From assembly GCA_026702755.1 (NCBI GenBank), contig JAPPBX010000090.1:62001-126000 (forward strand): DNA of 64,000 bases, read 5' to 3'. This document shows, one piece after another, positions 8,227-17,076 of the stretch. Below the pieces are notes generated by a model, which saw only the letters and a list, made by a program, of their open reading frames with translations, made no database searches and was not told the origin of the DNA. The stretch comes from Candidatus Poribacteria bacterium (GTDB lineage Bacteria; Poribacteria; WGA-4E; WGA-3G). The first letter of the stretch is position 1. Each line of letters starts with the position of its first letter. The position numbers were made by a program, and so were the translations under genes.

Positions 8227-8934
8227 GTGAAGACCTGCGTTATTGTTTTCGCTAAGAATCCAGTGCCGAACCAAGTCAAGACGCGGCTCGTCCCGTCCAT
8301 CTCGGCGGAACAAGCGGCAGCATTATACACAGCGTTTCTCACAGATTGGTGCGAGACTCTCACCACACTCTCCGAGGTGGACCTTGTTATCACGTATACG
8401 CCCCCAGAGGCACAGGCGGATTTACAAGCGTTAATTGGAGACGGTGCCATCTATATACCACAGAGTGGAGCGGGTCTTGGGGAACGACTTACTTCAGCAA
8501 CGCAGTGGGCAGAAAAATACGGCTATACGAAAATCCTACTCGTTGGATCTGACAGTCCGACGTTACCAATTTCATATATCTCACAAGCACTTACACTGCT
8601 TGACTCGCGAGACATCGCTGTCGGACCGAGTACAGATGGTGGTTATTACCTGATCGGCTTTTCTGCAGTGAACGTGGCAATGACAGTGCCATCCCTATTT
8701 GAAGACATCGCATGGAGTACAGCAAACGTTTTTCGACAAACGCTGGCGCGTATCCGTTCGCTAAAGGCAACGGTGGGACTCCTACCGCCATGGTATGACA
8801 TAGATACGGCTGAAGATTTGGCGTTTTTGTATGGACATATATCGGCGATGCGACTTGCAGGTGGAACGGTGCAAGCAGTTAGAACAGAATCCCTATTAAC
8901 AGAAATGTTTGATAAAAATAAGGAGAATCGATAA
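8227..8934 (+). CDS. TIGR04282/DUF2064-family glycosyltransferase-like protein
   Basis: This is a small nucleotidyl/glycosyltransferase-fold protein of 235 residues. It starts with CVIVFAKNPVPNQVKTRLVP, the nucleotide-binding opening of the DUF2064 (TIGR04282) family. It continues with VGSDSPTLP, where the DSP carries the metal-binding Asp, and with GPSTDGGYYLIGF. Some members are linked to arsenosugar biosynthesis, but nothing nearby supports arsenic metabolism here. The GTG start is followed immediately by the conserved N-terminus. Its TAA shares a base with the ATG of the SDR gene, so the two are coupled. Confidence 0.85.
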   Translation: MKTCVIVFAKNPVPNQVKTRLVPSISAEQAAALYTAFLTDWCETLTTLSEVDLVITYTPPEAQADLQALIGDGAIYIPQSGAGLGERLTSATQWAEKYGYTKILLVGSDSPTLPISYISQALTLLDSRDIAVGPSTDGGYYLIGFSAVNVAMTVPSLFEDIAWSTANVFRQTLARIRSLKATVGLLPPWYDIDTAEDLAFLYGHISAMRLAGGTVQAVRTESLLTEMFDKNKENR

Positions 8935-9665
8935 TGGGACAATTAGATGGAAAATTTGCGATTGTAACGGGTGGAAACCGCGGTATCGGTAAAGGAATTG
9001 CGAGAGGGCTTGCCGCTGAAGGCGCGAGTCTGACGATCGCCGCAAGGAACGCCGAACTCCTTGAGCAGACGGCAAACGAATTACGTGCAAACGGCACAAA
9101 AGTGTTGGCTGTTCCGACCGATGTAACTGACGAAGCACAGATTAAAGCACTCTTTGAAAAATCGATGGACGAGTACGGTCGTTTGGACATCCTCGTAAAC
9201 AATGCCGGGGCGTTTAATGCCGGTCCTATAGACGAACTCTCAACAGAGGATTGGGATTGGGTCGTCGGTGTGAACCTCCGCGCACCGTTTATCTGCACAC
9301 GCGAGGCATTCGCAATTATGAAGGCACAAGGTGAAGGTGGACGCATCATCAACGTCGGTAGTATTTCTTCACATCGAGTGCGTCCTCGGACAGCACCTTA
9401 CAGTGCCACTAAATTCGGGATTTGGGGATTGACGCAGGTAACAGCACTCGAAGGTAGACCGCACGGCATTACAGCGAGTTGTTTGAAACCCGGTAATACC
9501 TACGTAGAACGCCATCATAATCAGTCGCAGCCACCGGTTGAACCGATGATGGACGTTGACGAACTCGCGCAAGCCGCCGTTCTGATGGCGACGCTCCCGC
9601 CGCATATCAATATGTTAGATGCGACAGTCCTGCCGGTCGGTCAACTCTATGTCGGACGTGGGTAA
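8934..9665 (+). CDS. Short-chain dehydrogenase/reductase
   Basis: This is an NAD(P)-dependent oxidoreductase of the classical SDR family, 243 residues long. The cofactor-binding glycine motif TGGNRGIG is at residues 12-19, NNAG is near 87, and the catalytic set is Ser in VGSISS with YSATK. The substrate is unknown. An Arg-Asn pair after beta-2 (AARNAEL) suggests NADP preference, which is inference only. The start overlaps the previous stop by one base, and the PhyH gene follows 35 bp later. The three genes probably form one transcript. Confidence 0.92.
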   Translation: MGQLDGKFAIVTGGNRGIGKGIARGLAAEGASLTIAARNAELLEQTANELRANGTKVLAVPTDVTDEAQIKALFEKSMDEYGRLDILVNNAGAFNAGPIDELSTEDWDWVVGVNLRAPFICTREAFAIMKAQGEGGRIINVGSISSHRVRPRTAPYSATKFGIWGLTQVTALEGRPHGITASCLKPGNTYVERHHNQSQPPVEPMMDVDELAQAAVLMATLPPHINMLDATVLPVGQLYVGRG

Positions 9666-9700
9666 CGTGTGCGCTCATAAACGCGCAATCGGAGGCAATC

Positions 9701-10921
9701 ATGCAAGTCAACCTGACTCAATTCATGGAAGAAGGCTACCTCGTTTTCCGCGAGGTAATTCCACCTGAAGAACTGGACGCACTTCGGGAAAGTTATGAAC
9801 TGCTGGTATCGCGTCAGCGAGAAATCTGGGCGAGAGAACGCTCGCCACAAGATCCACCCGGTGGCGTATGGGAGACTTCACCCCAACCCCGCCTACTCCT
9901 CGGACGTGAACCGCTTGCCGGGCTTGTGGATGAAAAGACAGCGAGTGCTGTTGAGATTTGGGCACATGAAAACATGCAAGGGGTCAGCAGTGAGCTGCTC
10001 GGCGAGGAGGACGCAGGTGTCACCGAGATGATGCTCATGTGTAGTCCAGTCAAAGACTGCGGGCCCGCCACTTGGCACCGAGACCATCACCCTATTGATA
10101 CCGCTCCATTACAAGGCTATATCGACGATATTGTAGAGACGAGACCACGTTATGTTCAGTGGAATCTCTCACTCTACGACGACAGTGTGTTGTGGGTACT
10201 TCCCGGTAGCCACCTACGCGTCAATACTGAAGCGGAAAATGAACTATTGCTGGCGGATCCGAAGGTGCCGTTACCGGGCGCGGTTCAAACACATCTGAAC
10301 GCAGGCGACGGTGTCGTCTACATTCTACCGATTTTGCACTGGGGAAGCAACTACAGCCGCAAGATGCGGCGCACGATTCACGGTGGGTTTTCAAACTTCA
10401 CGCACTATCCATCACTTGATTACGTAGATTATGTTTCACCGTCCGTACAAGAAAAGTTTGATCGATGGAACGAACGCAGCAATCAAATGCAAGTGAGTAC
10501 TGAAAAGGCACTGCGGGCATCTATCGAAAAGAGTGCCGATGCCTACGACGCTGCACTTGAACAACTGCATCCAGATCGAGGCGAAAAAGGGAAGATGCTC
10601 TCAACCGTCTTTTTGTGCAAAGCTGCCTGTTTTGTCGCACTGATGCACGGTTGCGAACTCGCAGACATTCCCGATGACCTCCAGAATCGTGGCAAAGGTT
10701 TCCACGCTATTACCCTCAATTGGGGACCCCCCTTCGCCGAACGGTTTACTAAGGAAGAAGCAACCACCCTATGGGAACGTTTTAAGCTACTCGACGCGCT
10801 TCTCAAGACCGACGAAGAGCTGTATTTACCGGGTTTCCAATCCGGTCCGATGCATTACTATTTCAATGAAATGCCTGCCAATTTCGGTGTTGCAGATTTC
10901 ATTAAAACGTGGGAACTATAG
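9701..10921 (+). CDS. Phytanoyl-CoA dioxygenase (PhyH) family protein
   Basis: This is a predicted Fe(II)/2-oxoglutarate-dependent oxygenase of 406 residues with the jelly-roll fold. The iron triad can be read as H126-x-D128 (WHRDHHPID) and H227 (RRTIHGGFSN), with the 2-oxoglutarate-binding Arg likely in the RKMRRTIHGG stretch. The C-terminal 150 residues, after SVQEKFDRWNE, form an extra helical part beyond the core. GGAGG six bases ahead supports the start. The 3' end overlaps the convergent isomerase gene by 6 bp. The substrate is unknown; Poribacteria carry many such paralogues. Confidence 0.88.
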   Translation: MQVNLTQFMEEGYLVFREVIPPEELDALRESYELLVSRQREIWARERSPQDPPGGVWETSPQPRLLLGREPLAGLVDEKTASAVEIWAHENMQGVSSELLGEEDAGVTEMMLMCSPVKDCGPATWHRDHHPIDTAPLQGYIDDIVETRPRYVQWNLSLYDDSVLWVLPGSHLRVNTEAENELLLADPKVPLPGAVQTHLNAGDGVVYILPILHWGSNYSRKMRRTIHGGFSNFTHYPSLDYVDYVSPSVQEKFDRWNERSNQMQVSTEKALRASIEKSADAYDAALEQLHPDRGEKGKMLSTVFLCKAACFVALMHGCELADIPDDLQNRGKGFHAITLNWGPPFAERFTKEEATTLWERFKLLDALLKTDEELYLPGFQSGPMHYYFNEMPANFGVADFIKTWEL

Positions 10922-11710
10922 CGGTAAACCGAGCATTCCGCTCAGATAGAAATACGCTTCCTCAGTATAGCGCGGCAGATTTTCTGGATCTTCGACTTCC
11001 AATTCTAATGTCAGGTCGCCTTGGTAGTCTATCTCTTGGAGCGTTTCGATGATCTGTTTGAGCCTAAGTTCCCCACGTCCAATGCCGACAGATACGGAGC
11101 CGAGATGGTCCTTGAGATGTATCGCATAGATGCGGGAACCGAATTGACGAATCGCGGCAAGTGTGTCCACGCCGGACGAATGGAAATGTCCTGTATCTAT
11201 GCAGACTCCCACCCGCTCATCAGGAATAGCATCTAACACTGTTTGGAAATCCTCCGCTTGCTCAAGCACATTCCCGTGGTGCGGTTCAAGCGTCAACTTG
11301 ATTTGACTCTCTGTTGGCATACGCTGCAACACCTCGCGGACACAAGCAGTAACCCTGTCCAATGCCCCGGGTTCTGTTCTACGTTGTGCACCGCTTGTTG
11401 TTAGATGTGTCGCGCCGAGTCCTTCAGCGATTTCAACACACCTTGCGATTGCCTCCGCACGTACATCAACATCGGCATTGTCCTGTCCACCCCACCCAGG
11501 TGGATAGAGTCCGGCACATTTCATGCCAGATGCGTCAATCTTCGCCTTCATAGCGTCTATATCAAACGCGTGTGCGGCATCTACGCTCCATATAAGCGGT
11601 CCATGAATTTCCATCAGTCGATAGCCGATCTGTGGTGCGTATTCTAAGGTTGCAGCAACTTCATCTTCGGCATAACCTCGATAACAAATAGAAGCACAGA
11701 TAATGTCCAT
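10916..11710 (-). CDS. Sugar phosphate isomerase/epimerase (xylose isomerase-like TIM barrel)
   Basis: This is a metal-dependent TIM-barrel protein of 264 residues from the AP endonuclease 2 / xylose isomerase-like superfamily. Metal-ligand positions can be seen in LEPHHGNVLE, in VCIDTGHFHSSGVD and in LELEVEDPEN. Members typically isomerise or epimerise sugars, inositols or keto acids; the exact substrate is not predictable. The start follows an AAGGAATT ribosome-binding site. It is convergent with the PhyH gene, with overlapping 3' ends. Confidence 0.87.
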   Translation of the reverse strand: MDIICASICYRGYAEDEVAATLEYAPQIGYRLMEIHGPLIWSVDAAHAFDIDAMKAKIDASGMKCAGLYPPGWGGQDNADVDVRAEAIARCVEIAEGLGATHLTTSGAQRRTEPGALDRVTACVREVLQRMPTESQIKLTLEPHHGNVLEQAEDFQTVLDAIPDERVGVCIDTGHFHSSGVDTLAAIRQFGSRIYAIHLKDHLGSVSVGIGRGELRLKQIIETLQEIDYQGDLTLELEVEDPENLPRYTEEAYFYLSGMLGLPL

Positions 11711-11769
11711 AAAAATTCCTTTCTATCAAGTCTGGAACGGCTCAAAAAGATGTACAGCCCTATCAACTA

Positions 11770-12033
11770 TCATATCAGTCGCATGTATTCATCGTGTGTT
11801 CCAATCCAAAACCAGAAGAAAGTGCCCTCTCTTTCAGAAGCGAGCGTACGATATTTAGGACCGACCCTCGCCGACCAATAGATACGCACCTTTTTCAATG
11901 CTAAAGATGGATGCTGTGGATTTTGTTTTAGCAATTCAAAACTTTTGTCAGCGAGCCGCTGAACATGGTGAGGAAGGTCCCGATAATGTTTCCGAAAACG
12001 TTGCGTTTTTACGTGTTTTATATATCTTCGCAT
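11770..12033 (-). CDS. RelE/ParE-like toxin
   Basis: This small basic protein of 87 residues fits a type II mRNA-interferase or gyrase-directed toxin of the RelE/ParE superfamily. It has RFRKHYRDLPHHVQRLADKSFELL (two helices), then a beta-sheet part with VRIYWSARVGPKYRTLASE, and the end FFWFWIGTHDEYMRLI, in which the IG-HDEY element is typical of this fold. It overlaps the end of the upstream antitoxin-like gene by 16 bp. The gene order is antitoxin first, as in RelBE. Confidence 0.78.
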   Translation of the reverse strand: MRRYIKHVKTQRFRKHYRDLPHHVQRLADKSFELLKQNPQHPSLALKKVRIYWSARVGPKYRTLASEREGTFFWFWIGTHDEYMRLI

Positions 12034-12329
12034 TTACCTGCTCGAAAATCAGTGAGTGCCTCTTTCGCGAATCGTTTAAATTTTCCAGCCTTAGCGTCTT
12101 CTTCAAATTGCTTATCCCACATTTCCGCTTCCACCTTATATATTGCCAAGCACTCGTGAAGTTCAATTTCCAACACTTTCAACAATTCCTCTTTCGTTTT
12201 TCTTTCACAATTTACCTCGGGAAGTTCTTGTATCCACCCAATCCATCCATCACCGTTTTGCTCAGCATGGACCGTGTAAATCTCGTCAAATCCCTGTTCT
12301 TGGACTTCAATAGTATGAACCAGCTCCAT
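12018..12329 (-). CDS. HicB-like antitoxin paired with the RelE-like toxin
   Basis: This 103-residue protein sits just upstream of the RelE-like toxin gene and overlaps it. The N-terminal half (DEIYTVHAEQNGDGWIGWIQELPEVNCERKTKEELLKVLEIELHE) resembles the HicB RNase H-like fold. The C-terminal half is helical and charged (WDKQFEEDAKAGKFKRFAKEAL), more like a toxin-wrapping tail. A HicB-type antitoxin with a RelE-type toxin is a mixed pairing. A start is visible after AAGGAG on the minus strand (TAAGGAGTTACACTATG). Confidence 0.72.
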   Translation of the reverse strand: MELVHTIEVQEQGFDEIYTVHAEQNGDGWIGWIQELPEVNCERKTKEELLKVLEIELHECLAIYKVEAEMWDKQFEEDAKAGKFKRFAKEALTDFRAGKCEDI

Positions 12330-12408
12330 AGTGTAACTCCTTATTATGTAATAGTTTCAAATATGCTCTATTATATCCCATAAAAAAGTTAATTGTCAAA
12401 CAATTTTC

Positions 12409-12436
12409 TTGAAAAATTGAATAAACAAGGTATAAT
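12409..12436 (+). promoter_or_regulatory. Promoter for yjbQ-like gene
   Basis: TTGAAA (12409-12414), a 16-bp spacer and TATAAT (12431-12436) lie 38 bp ahead of the GTG start. A second TATAAT at 12443-12448 has a weaker -35 element. Confidence 0.6.
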
Positions 12437-12473
12437 AAACCGTATAATCAGCAGACTTGGAGTATAGTAAAAA

Positions 12474-12884
12474 GTGATTCAACAAATCGAAATAACCTTA
12501 CCTGAATACCCGCGCGGCTTTCATCTGGTTACAGATGAGATTATGAAATCGCTCGGTGAATTGCCGAAAGAAGGTATCCTACATCTCTTCATTAAGCACA
12601 CGTCCGCAGGATTGACCATCAACGAAAACGACGATCCGACGGTCCGCGAGGATTTTGCTAACAGTTTCGATCAGCTCGTCAAAGAGCGTGAACCATTTTA
12701 TAAACACACAATAGAAGGCGATGACGATATGCCAGCACATATCAAAGCGTCGCTTGTCGGCTTTACCGTCTCCGTCCCGATTACTGACCATCGCCTCAAT
12801 TTAGGTATATGGCAAGGCATCTATCTCTGCGAATTTCGGAATTGTGGTGGTAGGCGACACTTAGTAGCGACGCTCTATTCTTAG
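12474..12884 (+). CDS. yjbQ: YjbQ/UPF0047-family protein (secondary thiamine-phosphate synthase)
   Basis: This 136-residue protein belongs to the YjbQ family, whose members can supply low thiamine-phosphate synthase activity; the physiological role is unsettled. The core KHTSAGLTINENDDPTVREDF has the conserved histidine and acidic residues. HTIEGDDDMPAHIKASL and GIWQGIYLCEFRN complete the family pattern. The start is GTG. It is monocistronic and followed by a branched palindromic element. A thiamine-pyrophosphokinase-like gene lies 13 kb away, which may or may not be meaningful. Confidence 0.9.
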   Translation: MIQQIEITLPEYPRGFHLVTDEIMKSLGELPKEGILHLFIKHTSAGLTINENDDPTVREDFANSFDQLVKEREPFYKHTIEGDDDMPAHIKASLVGFTVSVPITDHRLNLGIWQGIYLCEFRNCGGRRHLVATLYS

Positions 12885-12892
12885 TGTTAGGT

Positions 12893-12960
12893 AGGTTCGT
12901 AGTCGTGCGATTCATCGCACGTCCCAAACGGGAGAACGTGAATTGCCGTACTACGAACCT
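12893..12960. repeat. Branched palindromic intergenic element
   Basis: Outer arms AGGTTCGTAGT (12893-12903) and ACTACGAACCT (12950-12960) are perfect 11-bp complements. They enclose hairpin CGTGCGA/TCGCACG (12904-12910 and 12915-12921) and small hairpin TCCC/GGGA (12922-12925 and 12930-12933). The fold would be a multi-branch cruciform or RNA. It lies between two convergent genes and resembles a REP or small MITE. Confidence 0.8.
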
Positions 12961-12991
12961 GATGGACTTCAATTTGAAACTTGATAAAGCA

Positions 12992-13750
12992 CTACAAAGT
13001 GCTATAGAGTTCAGCGTGTCGCTTCAGCACCGCATCGGAATCCGGTGGGTTGATAACCTCTATGGAGATAAATCCGTTATATCCGTCTTCAGCAAGGAGC
13101 GTGAGCGAATCTCTTTCTGTATCGGGTAGTGGTCCGTCGTCCCCGAAGTTGACATGTGCGTGTCGGACTTTGCCACGCAGATGGACATACGCCACATTGA
13201 TGGGTTCTCCGTGCCGGACATGATGCGCTGCGTGCCAATTCACAAAAGTGTTCTGTGCTTCAGCGCGATGCAGTGTCTCCGCAACGTAGCTGCCGATGAG
13301 GTTGCCGTGTGTCTCTAAACAGAGTGCAACGCCTGCGTCGCCTGCCAATCCATCACATTCACGAATGCCATCCGCTTCCCAATCCAAAGTTTGGGATACT
13401 TCAACTGGAGTCTCTGGTACCCTATCCCCAAAGATACGGATATTCGCTGCGCCCATGGTTGCTGCAAGATCAATGTAACGCTTGAGGAGTTCAACTTGCT
13501 CGGCACGTTTGCTCGCGTCTGGATCAATGAACCGGACACCCGTTGCGATGCAGGAGAGATCAATCCCGCTATCGACAAATTGGGCGCGCGCGTCGCTGAG
13601 TTGTTGTGGTGTAGAATCCAGTTCGACACCGTGTCCGTGATCCCACTCGACGCGAAGTTCCAAGTGTTTATAGTCATACTGTTTCGCTTTGTCAATGAGT
13701 TCCGCCAATGTTAGCGGCGGACAGACAGACGACATGAAACCAAATTGCAT
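12992..13750 (-). CDS. Sugar phosphate isomerase/epimerase, second copy type
   Basis: This xylose-isomerase-like TIM barrel has 252 residues. The N-terminus MQFGFMSSVCPPLTLAELID and the strand YKHLELRVEWDHGHG match the family. Metal ligands are likely in LCLETHGNLIGSYV, VNWHAAHH and ISIEVINPPDSD. It is only distantly similar to the protein at 10916-11710, so it probably acts on a different substrate. GGAGG lies seven bases upstream of the ATG. SbcC/SbcD lie just upstream on the same strand, with no obvious functional link. Confidence 0.85.
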   Translation of the reverse strand: MQFGFMSSVCPPLTLAELIDKAKQYDYKHLELRVEWDHGHGVELDSTPQQLSDARAQFVDSGIDLSCIATGVRFIDPDASKRAEQVELLKRYIDLAATMGAANIRIFGDRVPETPVEVSQTLDWEADGIRECDGLAGDAGVALCLETHGNLIGSYVAETLHRAEAQNTFVNWHAAHHVRHGEPINVAYVHLRGKVRHAHVNFGDDGPLPDTERDSLTLLAEDGYNGFISIEVINPPDSDAVLKRHAELYSTL

Positions 13751-13773
13751 GTAAAGCCTCCAATTTTGTTAGG

Positions 13774-16700
13774 TTAACCTTGAATTTTAACAGATGAACT
13801 GCCGTTTCCTTTTTTATTAACTTGAATTTTGACAGGTAAGCGTCTCGTTAATTCCTGAATATGGCTGATGAGGAAGATGTTCCGTCCCTGCATGCGGAGT
13901 CCTTCAAGTGCAGCGATAGCAATGTCGAGCGTCTCGGTATCAAGCGTGCCAAATCCCTCGTCAAGGAACAACGAATTGAGTTGTGCCCGCCCACGACTGA
14001 GTTCAGAGAGCGCGAGTGCCAAAGCGAGGCTCGTCAGAAACGATTCTCCACCGGAGAGTGTCTCAACGGGACGTTTTTCATTCGCATTCCAGCGATCAAC
14101 AACAGATAAGTCACCGATAGTTTCGACTTCAAGTTGGTACCGCTCTGAGGTGAGATATTTGAGTTGTTCATTTGCTAAACTGACCATTTGCCTGAACATA
14201 ATCTCCAGCGCGAAATCACGTAAGTCATTAGCGGGAATTGTCTTCTGTAACCTCCGCCAGCGTTTCCATTCTTGTTTAGCCTCTTGTGCCTCAGCCTCAA
14301 GATTTTCACGTTCCTGAAGCGCATTTTGCAAATTGTTTACTATTTGCCGTTGTTCACCAACTTTTTGCTGCGCCTCTTGGAACTGCACTTCAATTTCTTC
14401 GGCTTGGGTTTCAATATCCACTAATACCTCCGACAATGCTGCATCGTGTGCTTCTGACCAGTTAAATTCTGCGTTCTCTAATCTATTAAAATAAGCTTGG
14501 CATGCCGTTTCAAATCTTTCAGCACATTCACCACACCGCACTTCGCAAATCTCGTGAGCAATTTGCGTTTCTGTTAGCAGGTTTTGGCTCTCCTGCAATT
14601 GACGATCAGCATTATCGCGCTCCACCTCTTTGGTCTGCATGTCAGCTTCTAACGCCTCAATAGCGACGTTAATCTCGTCTTCTGTTTCCAAACCACCAGT
14701 TATTTCGCGAGCTGCCTCCAAAAACGCTTCCCCCTCGGCCCGATATGCATCTATTTCGGTTTGCAATACTTCGCGGCGTTCTCTCAGGTTTTCAAGGTTG
14801 CCTTCGTCTGCCGTGATTTCCGTATTAAGCACCTGAAGTCGTGCCTCTGCATTCCGACGTTCGTCTTCACGGATCCCAATCGCTTCGATCATATTGTTAA
14901 ACTCATCTACAGCCTCTTGTGGTGCAACACCATGAAAAGCGTCAGGTAGCAACTCCCAAAAACGCGACTCTGTAGATGCGATACCCGCTTGTAAATCTTC
15001 AACGGCATCGCTGAGTTCGCTCAACTGCATTTCAGTTTCATTCAGAGATTCGGTGTCGCGAGCGATGTCGTTGTCACAGGTTTCAAGTCGTTGTGTTGCT
15101 GTTTCGCAATTATGCGTTGCTTGTGTGTGGACTTGCCTGGCGGTTTCAAGAGCTGCGATAGCAGTATCCGCGTCGTCAACCTGCTCGGCTGTCCAGGCAG
15201 ATGAAACATCTGCATCTGGATAGATCTCTCGCCACTCTGTGAGAAGCTGCGTTGTCTCGTCTTGCAGTGTTTCTATTTCGGTAGCGCATTCCATAATTTG
15301 TTCAGCAGTATTGCGGCTATTTTGTTCAGTTCTCGCCTGTCTCGTTTGTAAATCCCGAATCCGATTTTGTGCGGACTGTGCGACATCTCTGGCATTTGTT
15401 AATGCAGTTTCAGCATCTTGCAGCAAATTCTCAGCTTCAGGTTCCACGACATCAACACAGGGATGATCTGTTGCACCACACACCGAGCAGGGTTCTCCCG
15501 GTTGAAGCCGTTGCCGAAGTTGATTGATTGGATTTGCTAAAAGTGCTGATTCTCGTGCATCTTCACAACGTTGAACTGCATCTTCCTCCCGCTGGCACAC
15601 CTCCGCTTGGCTTGTCAATTCATTTTCGATCTGTGCAAGTATCGTATCTAATTCTGTATTCGCCACATTCAATTCATGCAAACGGTCTTCGGAGTTCGCT
15701 AAGTTACTGTTTGCTGTTTCATATCTCTGAGCGATGGGTTGTGCCTGGAGTGCCTGCTGTCTGCGGGTATTCCAATCTTCACGAGTTCCATCTGTCTGTA
15801 AATTGTCCAATTCAGCTTCGGCGTTTCCCAATGCAGTTACCGCTTCTGCTTGTTCCGCGAGGCGTTCTTCACGATTCCTGAATAACGTCTCTAATCTGTT
15901 TTCCAAAGACGATACTCTTTCGACACAATCATCCCTACTGACCGATCTATCCTCTAACTGATTTTGTAGTGCATCAAGTTGTGCCAGAAAACCGGTGGCT
16001 CGGTTAAGACGTTGTTGCCGATCTGATGGAAGCGAATTTTCGTTCAAAAAACGCTGTGCATTTTCAATCTGTTCGTTTAACTGTTCTTGCTCAGTCCGTC
16101 CGTCGCTTAATTGGTTCTCCAATGTGTTAATCTGCTCTGTCAAATTCGTCAAATCTGAAGTTCGCTTATCCACTTCCGCAAACCGATCTTCCGCTCGTCC
16201 TATATTTGGTCTCGCTTCAGCGTAGTTCCGCATCCTCCGATCTCGCTCAGTGGATGCAGCGGCGTACGATGCCTGCACCTCGTCAAAAACGGTTTGATTG
16301 GTTTCAACTTGTTCCTTTGCAGCAGTTCTATCTGCTGCTGCCGAACGGAGTTCAACCTCTGCATTTGCAAGTTCTAATCTTGCCCGAATTCGTTGCCTAT
16401 TCGCATCTAATACTTCAGATTGCCTTTGCAAACTAACAAGTCTCTCTCTAGCTGCGTCTATCTCATGTGAAGATACCCGAATTCGATTGCCTCTTTCGTT
16501 GACTTCCTCATGCACCGCTTCAAGCTGGCTAACTTTGTCGTTTAGCGTCTGTTTGAGTAAATCATAGTCATAGCTGTCTATGGTTGCTTCCAAAATCGCC
16601 CGTCGCTCTTCTTTGCTTGCCTTTAAAAACGCCGCGAATTCGCCTTGCGCTAACATAACAGAGCGTTTGAAAGCACCAAAATCAAGCCCTAAGATAGATT

Positions 16701-17076
16701 CTACCTCTTGAGCAACATTGGTGGTGATTAACTCGTCGGAATCATTAAACAATTGTGATTGCGGAGAGCGGTTGCGCCTAATGGACCACGTCGCATGGTA
16801 ACGGGTATTGTTTGCCTCAAAATGTATTTCAGCAAAGCCCTCCGTTTCACCGTGGCTGATAAGGTGTCTTGGATGTTGATTTGTAGTTCCACTCAACCTT
16901 GGTGTCTTTCCATAAAGGGCGACACAAATAGCATCCAACAGCGTTGTCTTTCCAGCACCTGTTGGACCGGTAATCGCTACAAGAGACGCGTCATCCAACG
17001 GCGGATTTTCAAAATCAATTGCAACTGGGTCCCGAAAACTATTTAGATTTTTAAGTTTCAATTTGCATATTTTCAT
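13774..17076 (-). CDS. sbcC: Exonuclease subunit SbcC (Rad50-type ATPase)
   Basis: SbcC is the SMC-like ATPase of the SbcCD nuclease, which opens hairpins and trims DNA ends. Its 1100 residues show the expected order. The Walker A GPTGAGKTT is at 37-45, followed by a long coiled coil with the zinc-hook CSVC near 528, a second coiled coil, the ABC signature LSGGESF near 1006 and the Walker B LFLDEGFGTLD near 1035. The start ATG overlaps the sbcD stop by 4 bp. The coiled coil is rich in Glu, Gln and Asn. The gene is intact and of normal length. Confidence 0.96.
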   Translation of the reverse strand: MKICKLKLKNLNSFRDPVAIDFENPPLDDASLVAITGPTGAGKTTLLDAICVALYGKTPRLSGTTNQHPRHLISHGETEGFAEIHFEANNTRYHATWSIRRNRSPQSQLFNDSDELITTNVAQEVESILGLDFGAFKRSVMLAQGEFAAFLKASKEERRAILEATIDSYDYDLLKQTLNDKVSQLEAVHEEVNERGNRIRVSSHEIDAARERLVSLQRQSEVLDANRQRIRARLELANAEVELRSAAADRTAAKEQVETNQTVFDEVQASYAAASTERDRRMRNYAEARPNIGRAEDRFAEVDKRTSDLTNLTEQINTLENQLSDGRTEQEQLNEQIENAQRFLNENSLPSDRQQRLNRATGFLAQLDALQNQLEDRSVSRDDCVERVSSLENRLETLFRNREERLAEQAEAVTALGNAEAELDNLQTDGTREDWNTRRQQALQAQPIAQRYETANSNLANSEDRLHELNVANTELDTILAQIENELTSQAEVCQREEDAVQRCEDARESALLANPINQLRQRLQPGEPCSVCGATDHPCVDVVEPEAENLLQDAETALTNARDVAQSAQNRIRDLQTRQARTEQNSRNTAEQIMECATEIETLQDETTQLLTEWREIYPDADVSSAWTAEQVDDADTAIAALETARQVHTQATHNCETATQRLETCDNDIARDTESLNETEMQLSELSDAVEDLQAGIASTESRFWELLPDAFHGVAPQEAVDEFNNMIEAIGIREDERRNAEARLQVLNTEITADEGNLENLRERREVLQTEIDAYRAEGEAFLEAAREITGGLETEDEINVAIEALEADMQTKEVERDNADRQLQESQNLLTETQIAHEICEVRCGECAERFETACQAYFNRLENAEFNWSEAHDAALSEVLVDIETQAEEIEVQFQEAQQKVGEQRQIVNNLQNALQERENLEAEAQEAKQEWKRWRRLQKTIPANDLRDFALEIMFRQMVSLANEQLKYLTSERYQLEVETIGDLSVVDRWNANEKRPVETLSGGESFLTSLALALALSELSRGRAQLNSLFLDEGFGTLDTETLDIAIAALEGLRMQGRNIFLISHIQELTRRLPVKIQVNKKGNGSSSVKIQG

